Assembly: GCF_025833875.1 (NCBI RefSeq) | Contig: NZ_JAOYOD010000001.1 | Span: 1,364,001-1,428,000, forward strand | Direction: 5' to 3' | Origin: Reichenbachiella ulvae | GTDB taxonomy: Bacteria; Bacteroidota; Bacteroidia; Cytophagales; Cyclobacteriaceae | Length of the DNA stretch: 64,000 bases | Shown here: positions 17,625-27,071 of the stretch, in pieces | Layout of the letters: every line of letters starts with the position of its first letter | Numbering within the stretch: the first letter of the stretch is position 1 | Made by a program: the position numbers and the translations under genes | Notes under the pieces: generated by a model | The model's database searches: none | What the model was told of the DNA's origin: nothing | What the model saw: only the letters and a program-made list of their open reading frames with translations

Positions 17625-18878
17625 TTAGGTTTTTCTAACCAAAAACACATCCAATTCAGCTCCAGTCATTCTGGAGCTTTTTTGTGCATATTCATAATGA
17701 TGCCCAGCCTTCTTCAGTTTATTGACATAACTCATGTCAATACCTGCACCTCCTGTTTTGGCTCCTCTATCCAGCATATTCATGATCCCCATCAAGAGAC
17801 CTCCAGCATAGAATCCCAACGGAGATTTGCTATTGCCTACTAACTTTAGGAATGAATTGGTCTCTGGGTTGTTTTTGATAGTGAATTCGGCATTCCCAGA
17901 ATCACTAGAGGTCAACTGCCATTTGCCACAACCAAATGCCGTAAAGACATCCAGACAAGCATACAGTTCGCTATTAGAATCTTTTCCAACTGACTCCTGT
18001 ATGTACTCATGCCAATAATCGGAATTGATCATCTTACCAATAGTAAAATAGGCATTTTCTTCACCCAACTTCTCAAGGAAAGTCTTGACAGTTTTCAAAC
18101 CGCCTGCACCTAACTTTTTGGCTTGCATTAGAAGCTTGATCTCAACCATGGCCATGTAATTCGCAAACTGCTTGGTCAACGTCATATCGAATTGATCGAT
18201 CAGTCCTTTTTTGCTATCAAGACCATTGAGATTTAATCCTTTAATTGCATCAATTACCGACTGGCCGTTAGGGACAAAAACATCTTCTATTTCGCCTACT
18301 TCATGTTGAAGTTTACCAATTGACGGAGAACCATTGATTTTTCTTTTGAATCCACGGTAGATCTCAAATTTGCAAACACTGTGTCCTTTGGATAAACATT
18401 GGATTTGCTTGCCACGAAAGGTGCCCGGTTTGACATCAAAAATGGCTTCAACTGCACCACACAAAAAACCCAGACTGAAATAGCTTACACCTGATAATTT
18501 TTCATCACGCAGACCAAAATGCTTTTTCCAAGCCATGGCGTAGTGCTCTGAAACTGCCTCTATGTATCCCCCTTTAGGCTGAATACTATGTAGATTGACA
18601 CGTCCAAATCCACAATGAGCGAAATAATCCTCGACAATTTTTTTTCGCACATGTTCTTTTTCCCATCTCTCATTATTGGCGAAAAGTCGTGAAAACATTG
18701 AAAAGGTAATTTCCTGTGCAGTGGTAACCAGAATATCAACGATATTCAGCTTACCTCCCATTTCTTCAATCCCCTTTTGTAAATACAAATTCAGGTACTC
18801 ACTTTGAAAACTGAGTGGCTCTTTCGCGAAGTAGTAAACACTTTTGTCCTCATCATAAGTATCAAAAGTTATTTCCAT
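17625..18878 (-). CDS. V4R-domain protein with a degenerate second copy
   Basis: A 417-residue soluble protein. Residues about 30-175 read as a V4R (4-vinyl-reductase-like small-molecule binding) domain, ending in the signature Cys161-x7-Cys169 with KF after it (CLSKGHSVCKF). A second stretch (about 245-385) repeats the core order without these cysteines: CGFGRVNLHS and SLGFLCGAVEAIF in the first half match FGCGKWQLTS and PLGFYAGGLLMGI in the second. So the gene looks internally duplicated, with one binding half probably decayed. V4R domains often sense hydrocarbons or similar ligands in signalling. No output domain is visible. I prefer the ATG at 18878; TTG and GTG codons lie 10-15 bp upstream. 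It stands alone. Confidence 0.65.
   Translation of the reverse strand: MEITFDTYDEDKSVYYFAKEPLSFQSEYLNLYLQKGIEEMGGKLNIVDILVTTAQEITFSMFSRLFANNERWEKEHVRKKIVEDYFAHCGFGRVNLHSIQPKGGYIEAVSEHYAMAWKKHFGLRDEKLSGVSYFSLGFLCGAVEAIFDVKPGTFRGKQIQCLSKGHSVCKFEIYRGFKRKINGSPSIGKLQHEVGEIEDVFVPNGQSVIDAIKGLNLNGLDSKKGLIDQFDMTLTKQFANYMAMVEIKLLMQAKKLGAGGLKTVKTFLEKLGEENAYFTIGKMINSDYWHEYIQESVGKDSNSELYACLDVFTAFGCGKWQLTSSDSGNAEFTIKNNPETNSFLKLVGNSKSPLGFYAGGLLMGIMNMLDRGAKTGGAGIDMSYVNKLKKAGHHYEYAQKSSRMTGAELDVFLVRKT
17658..17683 (+). terminator. Intrinsic terminator of the DoxX-like gene, inside the convergent gene
   Basis: A perfect 8-bp stem, AGCTCCAG at 17658-17665 and CTGGAGCT at 17671-17678, with a 5-nt loop, followed by a run of T to 17683. 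It is oriented for rightward transcripts but lies within the last codons of the leftward V4R gene. Confidence 0.75.
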
Positions 18879-18986
18879 AGATACAGGCACCAATTATATG
18901 TCAAATTTGATCGTAATAGATTGCAGCAATTTAATGCGAAATTATTATATGTCGCATATTATCCCACATCTTGTAGAAAGAAGATT

Positions 18987-19598
18987 CTAGTTTTTTGATT
19001 TTTCAGGATAGATCATCAAAATATCGATGACCGCTTTGGTTCTGGCGAACAATTCTCTCAAGATTGCTTTCTTATGTTCTACTATCTCTGGCGTTTTGGC
19101 AGCCAGGCATTCCGCCGAGATCCCAAGGTGATCTGCCAAAAACAAACAGCGATAAGCATGGTATTGCTGGGTTACTACTACACAAGATTCTACCCCATAG
19201 ACATCACGCATCCGAGCCAAAGATTCCAATGTTCGATCCCCGTTATCATCAAGGATCAATCTGTTTTGAGAAACTCCTAAATCAATTAATGCGGCTTTCA
19301 TCATTTCCGCTTCGTTGTAATAGATGGAATCCCTCGAACCACTGAGCAAAAGCTTCTCAACCTTACCTGACTTGATCAGCTGAGCCGCTGTATTGACACG
19401 ATTATAAAAGAATGGATTGTCAGCACCACCGATAAGCTTATTGCTGGTACCAAAAACTATCCCAATTTCAGCTCCTACCAATTCTCTGGTATCCATGGAA
19501 ATGCGATCCTTGGTCTCACCAATAATCCAGAAGTTGCAAAACAAAACGAAGGCAGTCGTCAGTAGAGCACAGGCTAACAAGGTCTTGATTATCTTCAT
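18987..19598 (-). CDS. SanA/YdcF-like (DUF218) membrane-anchored protein
   Basis: A 203-residue protein with one N-terminal helix (about 5-27, LLACALLTTAFVLFCNF) and a periplasmic DUF218 domain. Recognisable parts are the early AEIGIVFGTSNK strand, the LLLSGSRDSIYYNEAEMM segment, the TLESLARMRDVYGVESCVVVTQQYHAYRC block and an AKT turn. SanA proteins are linked to envelope barrier function and vancomycin sensitivity; biochemistry is unclear. The ATG follows the trmH stop codon with no gap, so it is translationally coupled and closes the parE-parC-trmH run. Confidence 0.8.
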   Translation of the reverse strand: MKIIKTLLACALLTTAFVLFCNFWIIGETKDRISMDTRELVGAEIGIVFGTSNKLIGGADNPFFYNRVNTAAQLIKSGKVEKLLLSGSRDSIYYNEAEMMKAALIDLGVSQNRLILDDNGDRTLESLARMRDVYGVESCVVVTQQYHAYRCLFLADHLGISAECLAAKTPEIVEHKKAILRELFARTKAVIDILMIYPEKSKN

Positions 19599-20288
19599 TT
19601 AGGAGAGGTTCAGGTTCTTTTCGAAATGCTTGATATGGAGATGGACTTTTGGGACTACCTTTCTGTACCATTCCAAAAGCAAAGAAAACTTTTCTTCTGA
19701 AGAAAGCTGCCACCCGTCCGATTTTCTTAGTTCGTGGTTGAAATATTCTAACACAATAGCGGCAGATACCGAAATATTAAAACTTTCAGTGAACCCCTTC
19801 ATGGGAATCGTGATCAATTGATCAGCGTTCTCTGTTACATATTCACTGATCCCTGTTTCTTCCGCACCAAATATAACTGCAGTCTTCTTACTGAGATCCA
19901 CCTCTCTATAATCAACCGCCGAAGATTTAGGTGAAGTGGCTATGATTTGATAACCTCCCTCCTTCAATTGTCTAAAGCAGCTCTCAATATTGTGACTTTT
20001 TCTGTCTTTGTGATGGTGCACCGTTAGCCATTTTCCCGATCCTCTTAGGACATAGGGATTGAAATCGAAGCTATTGTTTTGCTCTACAACATGCACATCC
20101 TGCAGCCCGAGACATTCAGCTGTACGCATAACTGCACTGGCATTGTGTGGCTTGAATATATCTTCCAGAACCAACGTAAGCTTACGCGTGCGCTGGTTCA
20201 GAACCTGATCAAAGACCTGTTTCTTATTGTCAGTTACATATTGATCGAGATATTCAAATAAAAGGCGGTCGTATTCTTTTTTATCCAA
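19599..20288 (-). CDS. trmH: SpoU/TrmH-family RNA 2'-O-methyltransferase
   Basis: A 229-residue SPOUT methyltransferase, most like tRNA Gm18 methyltransferase TrmH. Motif 1 is seen as LVLEDIFKPHNASAVMRTAE, motif 2 as AVIFGAEETGISE and motif 3 as IPMKGFTESFNISVSAAIVLEY: the complete SpoU signature with the trefoil knot. The short N-terminal extension and basic C-terminus fit TrmH rather than RlmB. It overlaps parC by 8 bp and precedes the SanA-like gene without a gap. The exact RNA target (tRNA Gm18) is inferred from length and motif detail. Confidence 0.85.
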   Translation of the reverse strand: MDKKEYDRLLFEYLDQYVTDNKKQVFDQVLNQRTRKLTLVLEDIFKPHNASAVMRTAECLGLQDVHVVEQNNSFDFNPYVLRGSGKWLTVHHHKDRKSHNIESCFRQLKEGGYQIIATSPKSSAVDYREVDLSKKTAVIFGAEETGISEYVTENADQLITIPMKGFTESFNISVSAAIVLEYFNHELRKSDGWQLSSEEKFSLLLEWYRKVVPKVHLHIKHFEKNLNLS

Positions 20289-22971
20289 AGAGTCCTAATT
20301 GATCTTTCTCATCGTCATCATCCTTCTTCTTCGTATCGAATTCGACGGATGATCCCACATCGTAGCTTTCATCATTTTGACTTTCTTCCTTCTCCACTTC
20401 TTGACGAATGCTATCTTTTAAAGAATCTAGCGAATCATCTTTCTTAGCATTTGGATCAGGTTCAGGATTACTTTCCAACTCTTTTACAGATAGGATGTTT
20501 TGCAAAGGAAACTTGTTTCCAATCGCCTTCCAGCCCTTCTTGTCAATGATATCTGCCAACTCCATTTCCTTCACGGACTTGTTGCGCTCCCCTTTCTTTT
20601 TGTAACCCACTTCTACTTTAGGTGAAGCAGTGGATGTCAGGAAAATCAGCTTTGAACCTTTAGACTCATTGATCAAAGGATAAACCTTATCTGTACTAGT
20701 CGCTTCAATCGCAAAGCGCTTGATATAGGCCACCTTCGACTCTCCATCCTGATGTATGGCTGTAATTACCCCCTCAGAATCGAACTTCTCTATTTTATAA
20801 ATCTGATTCTGATTGTAGTGATTAGACAACTCGAAAGAGGTGAGTTCACAAGTTCCATCTTTGTAGAATACAACAATCTTGTCATCTGCATTGAAGTTGC
20901 CCAGCAGCACCCCTCTTTCGTCTCGGTTTAGTCTACCAATGGTTTCGTCATACCAGATATCTGTGCCAGCCAAAGTAGATTTACCCTCTGACTTCAACAC
21001 TATTTTACGGACCGGATACTTAGTAAGAATATTACCTCCGGCACCTCTTCCCTTGATCTCAATATCAGCAAAATCAAAATCAAACACTTTTTTACGTGCA
21101 GTAGATCCAGCGGTCAGATAGACCGTAATCAACTCTGCTTCTCCATTTGGATTGGCACTGAAGTAATGAACCTTAGATCCTTTATCGCTTTTAGTTAGAT
21201 TATAAATGCGCTCCCTGGTAACAGAAGTCACATTGAATCGCTTGATATAGGTTTTACCAGACTTACCATCGACATAGGACATGTTGTATACCATGCGCTC
21301 GTCATTCTTATTGAAAACCGCTGCATGAATTATGTCCTTACCTACAAAAACCTTGTCCTGAATTTTGACTACAGAAAAGGTTCCATTCTTATGAAAAACG
21401 ATAATATCATCCAAATCAGAACAATCGCAGATGTACTCATCCTTCTTCATTCCATATCCCACAAAGCCCTCTTTGAAATTGGCGTAAAGCTTGGCATTGT
21501 TGGCTGCCACAGTTGTAGCTGTAATGGTTTCTATTGACGAGATCTCTGTTTTCCGTTCTCTTCCCTTTCCATACTTGCTCAGTAGGTTTTCATAATAAGC
21601 AACCGCATAGTCTATGATGTTCGCCAGATGATGTTCGACTTGCGCCAAATCTTCCTCCAGCTTTTTCATCATTTCATCAGCTTTGAAAGCATCAAATTTA
21701 GAAATACGCTTGATCTTAATCTCAGTCAATCGAATGATATCATCCTGAACAATCTCACGATAGAACTGCTCTTTGAAAGGTTCCAATCCCTGATCGATGG
21801 TTTCCAAAACCGACTCCCAGGTTTCACATTCCTCAATGTCTCTATAGATTCTGTTCTCGATGAAGATCTTCTCGAGAGATGAAAACAATATCTTTTCCTG
21901 AAGCTCGCCTTTCTTGATCTCTAGTTCCTGAGTCAGTAAACTCACCGTCTTATCGGTACTGTGTGTCAGTATCTGATGCACATCCATAAAAACCGGCTTC
22001 TCGTCTACAATCACACAGGCATTAGGCGAGATAGAAACCTGACAATCTGTAAAAGCATATAACGCGTCCATCGTGATATCGGGAGACACGCCATTGGCCA
22101 GTTCCACTAATATCTCAATGTCTTTGGCTGTGTTATCCGTTACCTTCTTGATCTTGATTTTACCCTTATCATTGGCCTTAATGATCGATTCGATCACACT
22201 TGTAGTAGTAGTACCAAAAGGGATATCTTTGATAACCAGGTTTTTCTTGTCGTATTCTTCGATACAAGCTCTAACTTTTACCTTTCCCCCACGAGCACCT
22301 TTGTTGTATTCCTCTACATCAATGACTCCACCCGTCTGAAAATCCGGGAATAGCTTGAAACTCTTGCCTCTCAAATATTTGACAGAAGCATCAATCAACT
22401 CGCAAAAATTGTGTGGCAATATTTTGGTTGACAATCCTACTGCAATACCCTCAACTCCCTGTGCCAGAAGCAATGGGAACTTCACAGGTAAAGTAATAGG
22501 TTCCTTCTTACGACCATCATATGACAATTGCCAATTGGTCGTCTGAGGATTGTATAGGATATCCAAAGCCAGCTTAGATGGTCGAGCCTCTATATAACGA
22601 GAAGCGGCCGCACGGTCTCCTGTACGTACATCTCCCCAGTTACCTTGCATATCGATGAGCAGGTCTTTTTGACCTAAAGCCACCATAGCATCCCCAATAG
22701 ACATATCTCCATGGGGGTGATACTGCATAGTAGACCCGATAATATTGGCGACTTTGTTGAAGCGCCCGTCATCCATCTCCTTCATGGCATGAAGGATTCG
22801 ACGCTGTACCGGTTTCAGACCATCATTGATATCTGGAACTGCACGCTCCAAAATCACATAAGAAGCATAGTCCAAAAACCAGTTTTCATAAAGTCCCGAA
22901 ACGGGAATCACATCATGTATGGGTTCATCAGAACCGTTTTTGAATTCTTCTTCGTTACCGTTTTCTTCCAT
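20281..22971 (-). CDS. parC: DNA topoisomerase IV subunit A (ParC-like)
   Basis: An 896-residue type IIA topoisomerase subunit. The catalytic tyrosine is Tyr126 (SRYIEARPS), the winged-helix part has HPHGD at 85-89, and the coiled-coil tower and beta-pinwheel C-terminal domain follow; the tail (about 830-896) is acidic and disordered. The residue after HPHGD, equal to Ser83 of E. coli GyrA, is Met90, a natural difference at the quinolone-binding position. It starts 3 bp after parE, and together they form the decatenating enzyme. GyrA is excluded mainly by the paired parE and by the divergent C-terminal domain, which lacks a clear GyrA box; a gyrase-like role is not fully excluded. Confidence 0.9.
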   Translation of the reverse strand: MEENGNEEEFKNGSDEPIHDVIPVSGLYENWFLDYASYVILERAVPDINDGLKPVQRRILHAMKEMDDGRFNKVANIIGSTMQYHPHGDMSIGDAMVALGQKDLLIDMQGNWGDVRTGDRAAASRYIEARPSKLALDILYNPQTTNWQLSYDGRKKEPITLPVKFPLLLAQGVEGIAVGLSTKILPHNFCELIDASVKYLRGKSFKLFPDFQTGGVIDVEEYNKGARGGKVKVRACIEEYDKKNLVIKDIPFGTTTTSVIESIIKANDKGKIKIKKVTDNTAKDIEILVELANGVSPDITMDALYAFTDCQVSISPNACVIVDEKPVFMDVHQILTHSTDKTVSLLTQELEIKKGELQEKILFSSLEKIFIENRIYRDIEECETWESVLETIDQGLEPFKEQFYREIVQDDIIRLTEIKIKRISKFDAFKADEMMKKLEEDLAQVEHHLANIIDYAVAYYENLLSKYGKGRERKTEISSIETITATTVAANNAKLYANFKEGFVGYGMKKDEYICDCSDLDDIIVFHKNGTFSVVKIQDKVFVGKDIIHAAVFNKNDERMVYNMSYVDGKSGKTYIKRFNVTSVTRERIYNLTKSDKGSKVHYFSANPNGEAELITVYLTAGSTARKKVFDFDFADIEIKGRGAGGNILTKYPVRKIVLKSEGKSTLAGTDIWYDETIGRLNRDERGVLLGNFNADDKIVVFYKDGTCELTSFELSNHYNQNQIYKIEKFDSEGVITAIHQDGESKVAYIKRFAIEATSTDKVYPLINESKGSKLIFLTSTASPKVEVGYKKKGERNKSVKEMELADIIDKKGWKAIGNKFPLQNILSVKELESNPEPDPNAKKDDSLDSLKDSIRQEVEKEESQNDESYDVGSSVEFDTKKKDDDDEKDQLGLFG

Positions 22972-22974
22972 TGC

Positions 22975-24843
22975 TTAAGCTACAGCTACTTCTTCTACTA
23001 AATCTTTTTCTACTCTGAGTCTATCGATAATAAAATTCTGTCTATCCGGTGTATTCTTACCCATATAGAACTTCAGCAATTGCTCCACCTTAGTGTCTTT
23101 GTTCATGATCACTGGCTCCAGACGAATATCCTCACCAATGAACTCACCAAACTCCTCAGGCGAAATCTCTCCTAACCCTTTGAATCGAGTGATTTCTGGT
23201 TTGCTCCCCAGTTTACTAATGGCATTTCTTCGCTCTTCATCCGAATAACAATAGATAGTTTCCTTCTTGTTTCTGACTCTGAAAAGTGGCGTTTCTAAAA
23301 TATACAAATGACCGCCTTTTACTACCTCCGGGAAAAATTGCAGGAAGTAGGTCATCAACAGAAGTCGTATGTGCATGCCGTCTACATCGGCATCCGTTGC
23401 GATGATGATCTTTCTATATCGAAGACCTTCTATCCCATCTTCGATATTCAAAGCATGCTGGAGCAGGTTAAACTCCTCATTTTCATAAACTACCTTCTTG
23501 GTATGACCAAAACAGTTGAAGGGTTTCCCTCTCAAACTGAATACCGCTTGAGTCTGAACATCTCTGGATTTAGTGATAGATCCACTAGCCGAATCTCCCT
23601 CGGTGATGAAGAGCATGGTGTTGTTCATTTTGTCCTCATCCCCTTTTTTATCATCCAAATGAACGCGACAGTCTCTTAATTTCTTGTTGTGAAGATTGGC
23701 TTTCTTGGCTCTTTCATTGGCCAGCTTTTTGATGCCCGCAATGTCTTTTCTTTCTCTTTCGGATTGAAGAATACGCTTGAGAAGTGCATCTGCAGTGTCA
23801 GAATTCTTGTGCAGATAATCATCTAAATACTTTCTAAGGAAATCCAGGACAAAAGTCCTCATGGTAGCTCCATCGGGAGCTACATTGGTCGATCCTAGTT
23901 TCGTTTTGGTTTGGGATTCGAAAACGGGTTCCTGAACACGAACAGCTATGGCTCCTACGATACTCGCACGAACGTCTGCCGCCTCAAAGTTCTTCCCATA
24001 AAAATCCCTGACTACTTTTACAAAGGCCTCTCTAAAAGCCGCCAAATGCGTACCGCCCTGGGTGGTATACTGACCATTCACAAAGGAATAATATTCCTCA
24101 CCGTACTGATTGGAGTGAGTGATGGCCACTTCAATATCCTCTCCCTTTAGATGTACAATCGGATATCTCTGACTTTCTTCATTAGTTTTCTTTGCCAGGA
24201 GATCTTTAAGACCATTTTCACTATGGTACTTCTGACCGTTGAAGTTGATCGTGAGTCCTGCATTCAGGAATGCATAGTTCCAGAGCAGGTTGTTGAGATA
24301 CTCTGGAATAAAATGATAATTCTTGAAAACAGAGGCGTCTGGTTCGAAGATGATCAAGGTACCATTACGTTGATCCGTCTTCTCTATTTTCGCATCGTTA
24401 GTGATATTACCCCCTTCAAATTCGGCAGCCTTGGTCTCTCCATCTCTAAACGATTGCACTTTGAAATAAGTAGACAATGCATTTACCGCTTTGGTACCCA
24501 CTCCATTCAGACCTACTGATTTTTGGAATGCCGTCGAATCGTATTTACCTCCTGTATTGATCTTAGATACACAGTCCACTACTTTACCTAAGGGTATCCC
24601 ACGACCGTAATCTCTAACTTCTACTCGATGATCACCTACTTTGACATTGATGGTTTTACCATAGCCCATCATATGTTCATCGATACAGTTGTCAATTACC
24701 TCTTTTACCAGGACATAGATACCATCATCATAAGCGGAACCATCGCCGAGTTTACCGATATACATACCGGGTCTCAGACGAATGTGCTCTTTCCAATCGA
24801 GGGATTTAATACTATCTTCGGTATATTCAACTTTTTCAGCCAT
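22975..24843 (-). CDS. parE: DNA topoisomerase IV subunit B (ParE-like)
   Basis: A 622-residue ATPase subunit of the type IIA topoisomerase. The GHKL ATPase has [12 protein letters not shown] (N box) and DYGRGIPLG, the transducer has the [13 protein letters not shown] loop, and the TOPRIM domain has [10 protein letters not shown] and [13 protein letters not shown]. Length is normal for ParE (no long GyrB insertion). It is the first gene of the run parE-parC-trmH-sanA-like, with parC 3 bp downstream. The leader region upstream (24844-25115) is 272 bp without a gene. Confidence 0.93.
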   Translation of the reverse strand: MAEKVEYTEDSIKSLDWKEHIRLRPGMYIGKLGDGSAYDDGIYVLVKEVIDNCIDEHMMGYGKTINVKVGDHRVEVRDYGRGIPLGKVVDCVSKINTGGKYDSTAFQKSVGLNGVGTKAVNALSTYFKVQSFRDGETKAAEFEGGNITNDAKIEKTDQRNGTLIIFEPDASVFKNYHFIPEYLNNLLWNYAFLNAGLTINFNGQKYHSENGLKDLLAKKTNEESQRYPIVHLKGEDIEVAITHSNQYGEEYYSFVNGQYTTQGGTHLAAFREAFVKVVRDFYGKNFEAADVRASIVGAIAVRVQEPVFESQTKTKLGSTNVAPDGATMRTFVLDFLRKYLDDYLHKNSDTADALLKRILQSERERKDIAGIKKLANERAKKANLHNKKLRDCRVHLDDKKGDEDKMNNTMLFITEGDSASGSITKSRDVQTQAVFSLRGKPFNCFGHTKKVVYENEEFNLLQHALNIEDGIEGLRYRKIIIATDADVDGMHIRLLLMTYFLQFFPEVVKGGHLYILETPLFRVRNKKETIYCYSDEERRNAISKLGSKPEITRFKGLGEISPEEFGEFIGEDIRLEPVIMNKDTKVEQLLKFYMGKNTPDRQNFIIDRLRVEKDLVEEVAVA

Positions 24844-25115
24844 CTATTTGCGGTTAATCCTTAATTGAAAAATCAATTCAGACAGGAGTAATGCCCTCCT
24901 GGTTGTCAGGAAAAGCTAATCATTCTAAAATCAGGGAATTAACCAACCCAAGCAGTTAATCCTATGATTTTACTCCTTCCAAACAAAGCGTGAATATAGC
25001 CGATTTGCTTTGAAAAATGGAAGCGACTTTTCAACACTTAAATACTCAAGCTGCCTAACTCTTTGGAGAGTTTATTGAAACAACCCTGTTTAACTAATTG
25101 AAAAACAATTGCTTT

Positions 25116-25577
25116 CTATTTCTTCGTAGCGAGAAGATAGAAAAACCAAAAAATCCAAAGCACAATAAATATCGGTCCCAGGTAGACAAGGATATTATAA
25201 TCAGTAATATCAAAATTTTCCTTGCTGTGAAACAACCCGATGTAGATAATAGAAAGGATATAAACTACATTGAACATCAGCGACAACCCCTGTACCCAGT
25301 GGTACAAACTCTCCTGCCTGTTCATATCTGCAAAATCGATCAGGCTTTGGTCTACCTGAGATTGTGCCAGCTGTCGGTAGATAATGATAATGCCATTGGT
25401 AAGAATAAAGAGGCCAATTGCCGAGTAGAAAAAGTTTCCCTTACTAAGATTAAAAACAGAAGACTCACCTTCGAAATACAACGAAAGTTGATCCGGTAGC
25501 ATCGCATAATAATATAGCAATACAGCCAAAAACAAAGGGATAGATATCAGATAGCAAAATTTGATCGCTTTAACCAT
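25116..25577 (-). CDS. Hypothetical four-helix membrane protein
   Basis: A 153-residue membrane protein with four hydrophobic segments (about 6-26, 46-67, 92-113, 127-149). The N-terminal YYYAMLPDQLSLYFEGE, a helix followed by a Pro-Asp turn, recalls DUF1648 proteins (small membrane proteins in Gram-positive bacteria and Bacteroidota), but the resemblance is short. The final LATKK is basic. It stands alone upstream of parE and may be under its own promoter. Function not recognised. Confidence 0.65.
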   Translation of the reverse strand: MVKAIKFCYLISIPLFLAVLLYYYAMLPDQLSLYFEGESSVFNLSKGNFFYSAIGLFILTNGIIIIYRQLAQSQVDQSLIDFADMNRQESLYHWVQGLSLMFNVVYILSIIYIGLFHSKENFDITDYNILVYLGPIFIVLWIFWFFYLLATKK

Positions 25578-25632
25578 AATGGGGTGTTCATTTCAGGCCG
25601 CTAAATTAAGCAATCTGACATCAACTCAAAAC

Positions 25633-26454
25633 TTATAATGCCGCTTGCGCCTCATCACTACCAAAGACTTTCTGGATGATGTCGCTGGCATAGCTGTATG
25701 GATTCGCTCTGATTTTCTTTTCTTCCCCAGCAATCAAGGTGAACAAGCCGTCAACCGCTTTTTCGGTGGCATAGCCGTCTATAGATTCAGGCAAGTTATA
25801 TTGAAGATAATCGTTAACTGCATAAGTCTGCTTGGTTACAATGAGATCTACTTCATACTCATAATTCATAAAGCCATGAATGCCATCATAGATGTCTATT
25901 GCCTTAGTTTGACCCAATGCACTGGTAATATCAGGTTGAAAGCCATTTATTAACTGTGTTCTAGTTTTCTGAATGAAGTATTCTGTAGCAGATGTCTCCC
26001 CTCCTTGCAAAATAACTAAAGCATCGGTTATGGACATATTTACGATCGCATCCACAAATATAGGTTTGGCCTTAGCAGCAGCAGCTTCTGCTCCCCTATT
26101 CATGGCTGTGATCAATTCCTCAAATGGATCGGTATCAATATTAGGATTAGTCGCTACATATAAGTCAAGTAAATCTTGATAAGAAATAACTCCTGCGATG
26201 GATCCGGTATTAATTTCTGATTGTAAATTCTTCACTTCTTCAGGAAGCAATATTTTGATCAGCTCATTTTTGAGATAGCCATCTACGGCTGATGCACTGG
26301 TGGTCGATTCATCTGTACCCTCATTGAGAGCCGCTTTTAATCCTTCGGCAATCTCTGCATCAGTCAGTGGCAAATCAAAAAACTTTTCTGCTTCCTCGCA
26401 GCTAGATGCAATCAACAAGAAGGCTCCAACAATTAATAAAACTCCTTTTCTCAT
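25633..26454 (-). CDS. DUF4197 lipoprotein
   Basis: A 273-residue protein with a lipoprotein leader (FLLIASSC, Cys19). The mature chain has the DUF4197 pattern: LTDAEIAEGLKAALNEGT near 30, the AAAAKAKPIFVDAIVNMSITDALVIL block and the C-terminal YAVNDYLQYNLPESIDGYATEKAVDGLFTLIAGEEKKIR. The family is exported in Bacteroidota and Proteobacteria, with unknown biochemical role. It is monocistronic and divergent from the haem-binding gene, which starts 104 bp away. Confidence 0.85.
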   Translation of the reverse strand: MRKGVLLIVGAFLLIASSCEEAEKFFDLPLTDAEIAEGLKAALNEGTDESTTSASAVDGYLKNELIKILLPEEVKNLQSEINTGSIAGVISYQDLLDLYVATNPNIDTDPFEELITAMNRGAEAAAAKAKPIFVDAIVNMSITDALVILQGGETSATEYFIQKTRTQLINGFQPDITSALGQTKAIDIYDGIHGFMNYEYEVDLIVTKQTYAVNDYLQYNLPESIDGYATEKAVDGLFTLIAGEEKKIRANPYSYASDIIQKVFGSDEAQAAL

Positions 26455-26558
26455 AATAGTAATGAACGCTGGTGAAAAAATATAATTACAAATATGCTCA
26501 AATATGTGCAGTAATTATTTCCGCAGCATTGACTAAATTCGAATCAAACAAGAGAGAC

Positions 26559-27017
26559 ATGATCGACAAAAGAAAAATTATCATATCCGTAATGGCAGTT
26601 CTACTTTTGATCCAAATATTTGGTATTAACAAAGAAGCGCCTGCTGTTGAAGCCGAAAAGGATTTCATGCACGTAATGAATCCACCAGCTGAAGTAGCCA
26701 TCTTAATCAAAACGGCTTGCTACGATTGTCATTCGTACAAAACCAAATACCCTTGGTACACTAATGTCGCTCCATTATCGTGGTGGATCGGCGATCATAT
26801 AGAAGAAGGAAGAGAGCACCTCAACTTCTCCATTTGGGCCGAGTACGATGAAAAGAAGGCGCTACACAAACTGGAAGAGTTTTACGAGGAAGTAGAAGAA
26901 GGCGAAATGCCATTGGCCTCTTACACCCTGATGCATTCAGAAGCGTCATTGTCTCCAGAAGAGGTAGAATTGATGGTCGGATGGGTCAAAAGCATACCAG
27001 GAGTAGAAGAAGAATAA
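26559..27017 (+). CDS. Haem-binding domain protein (CxxCH)
   Basis: A 152-residue protein with an N-terminal helix (about 5-22, KIIISVMAVLLLIQIFG) that serves as signal anchor, then a periplasmic haem-binding domain. The CYDCH motif near 50 is a c-type haem attachment site, followed by SYKTKYPWYTNVAPLSWWI, a known Bacteroidota pattern (Haem_bd family). One CxxCH is present, so a single haem is expected; the axial ligand on the other side is not certain. I start at the ATG at 26559 because the upstream extension (from 26472) adds residues without any leader logic. It converges with the aldo/keto reductase gene. Confidence 0.82.
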   Translation: MIDKRKIIISVMAVLLLIQIFGINKEAPAVEAEKDFMHVMNPPAEVAILIKTACYDCHSYKTKYPWYTNVAPLSWWIGDHIEEGREHLNFSIWAEYDEKKALHKLEEFYEEVEEGEMPLASYTLMHSEASLSPEEVELMVGWVKSIPGVEEE

Positions 27018-27023
27018 CATGGA

Positions 27024-27056
27024 CTGGCTTGACTAGCACTGTGCTATTGAAGCCAG
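27024..27056. terminator. Bidirectional hairpin between convergent genes
   Basis: An interrupted stem, TGGCTT - GAC - TAGCAC pairing with GTGCTA - TTG - AAGCCA, in the 54-bp space between the haem-binding gene and the leftward aldo/keto reductase. T runs on either side are weak, so it may act in mRNA 3'-end protection as much as in termination. Confidence 0.5.
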
Positions 27057-27071
27057 CCTAATCATTCTACT

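Noticed and set aside
26472..26558. Upstream extension of the haem-binding gene
   Set aside because: It adds 29 residues without leader features, while the ATG at 26559 gives a signal anchor directly.
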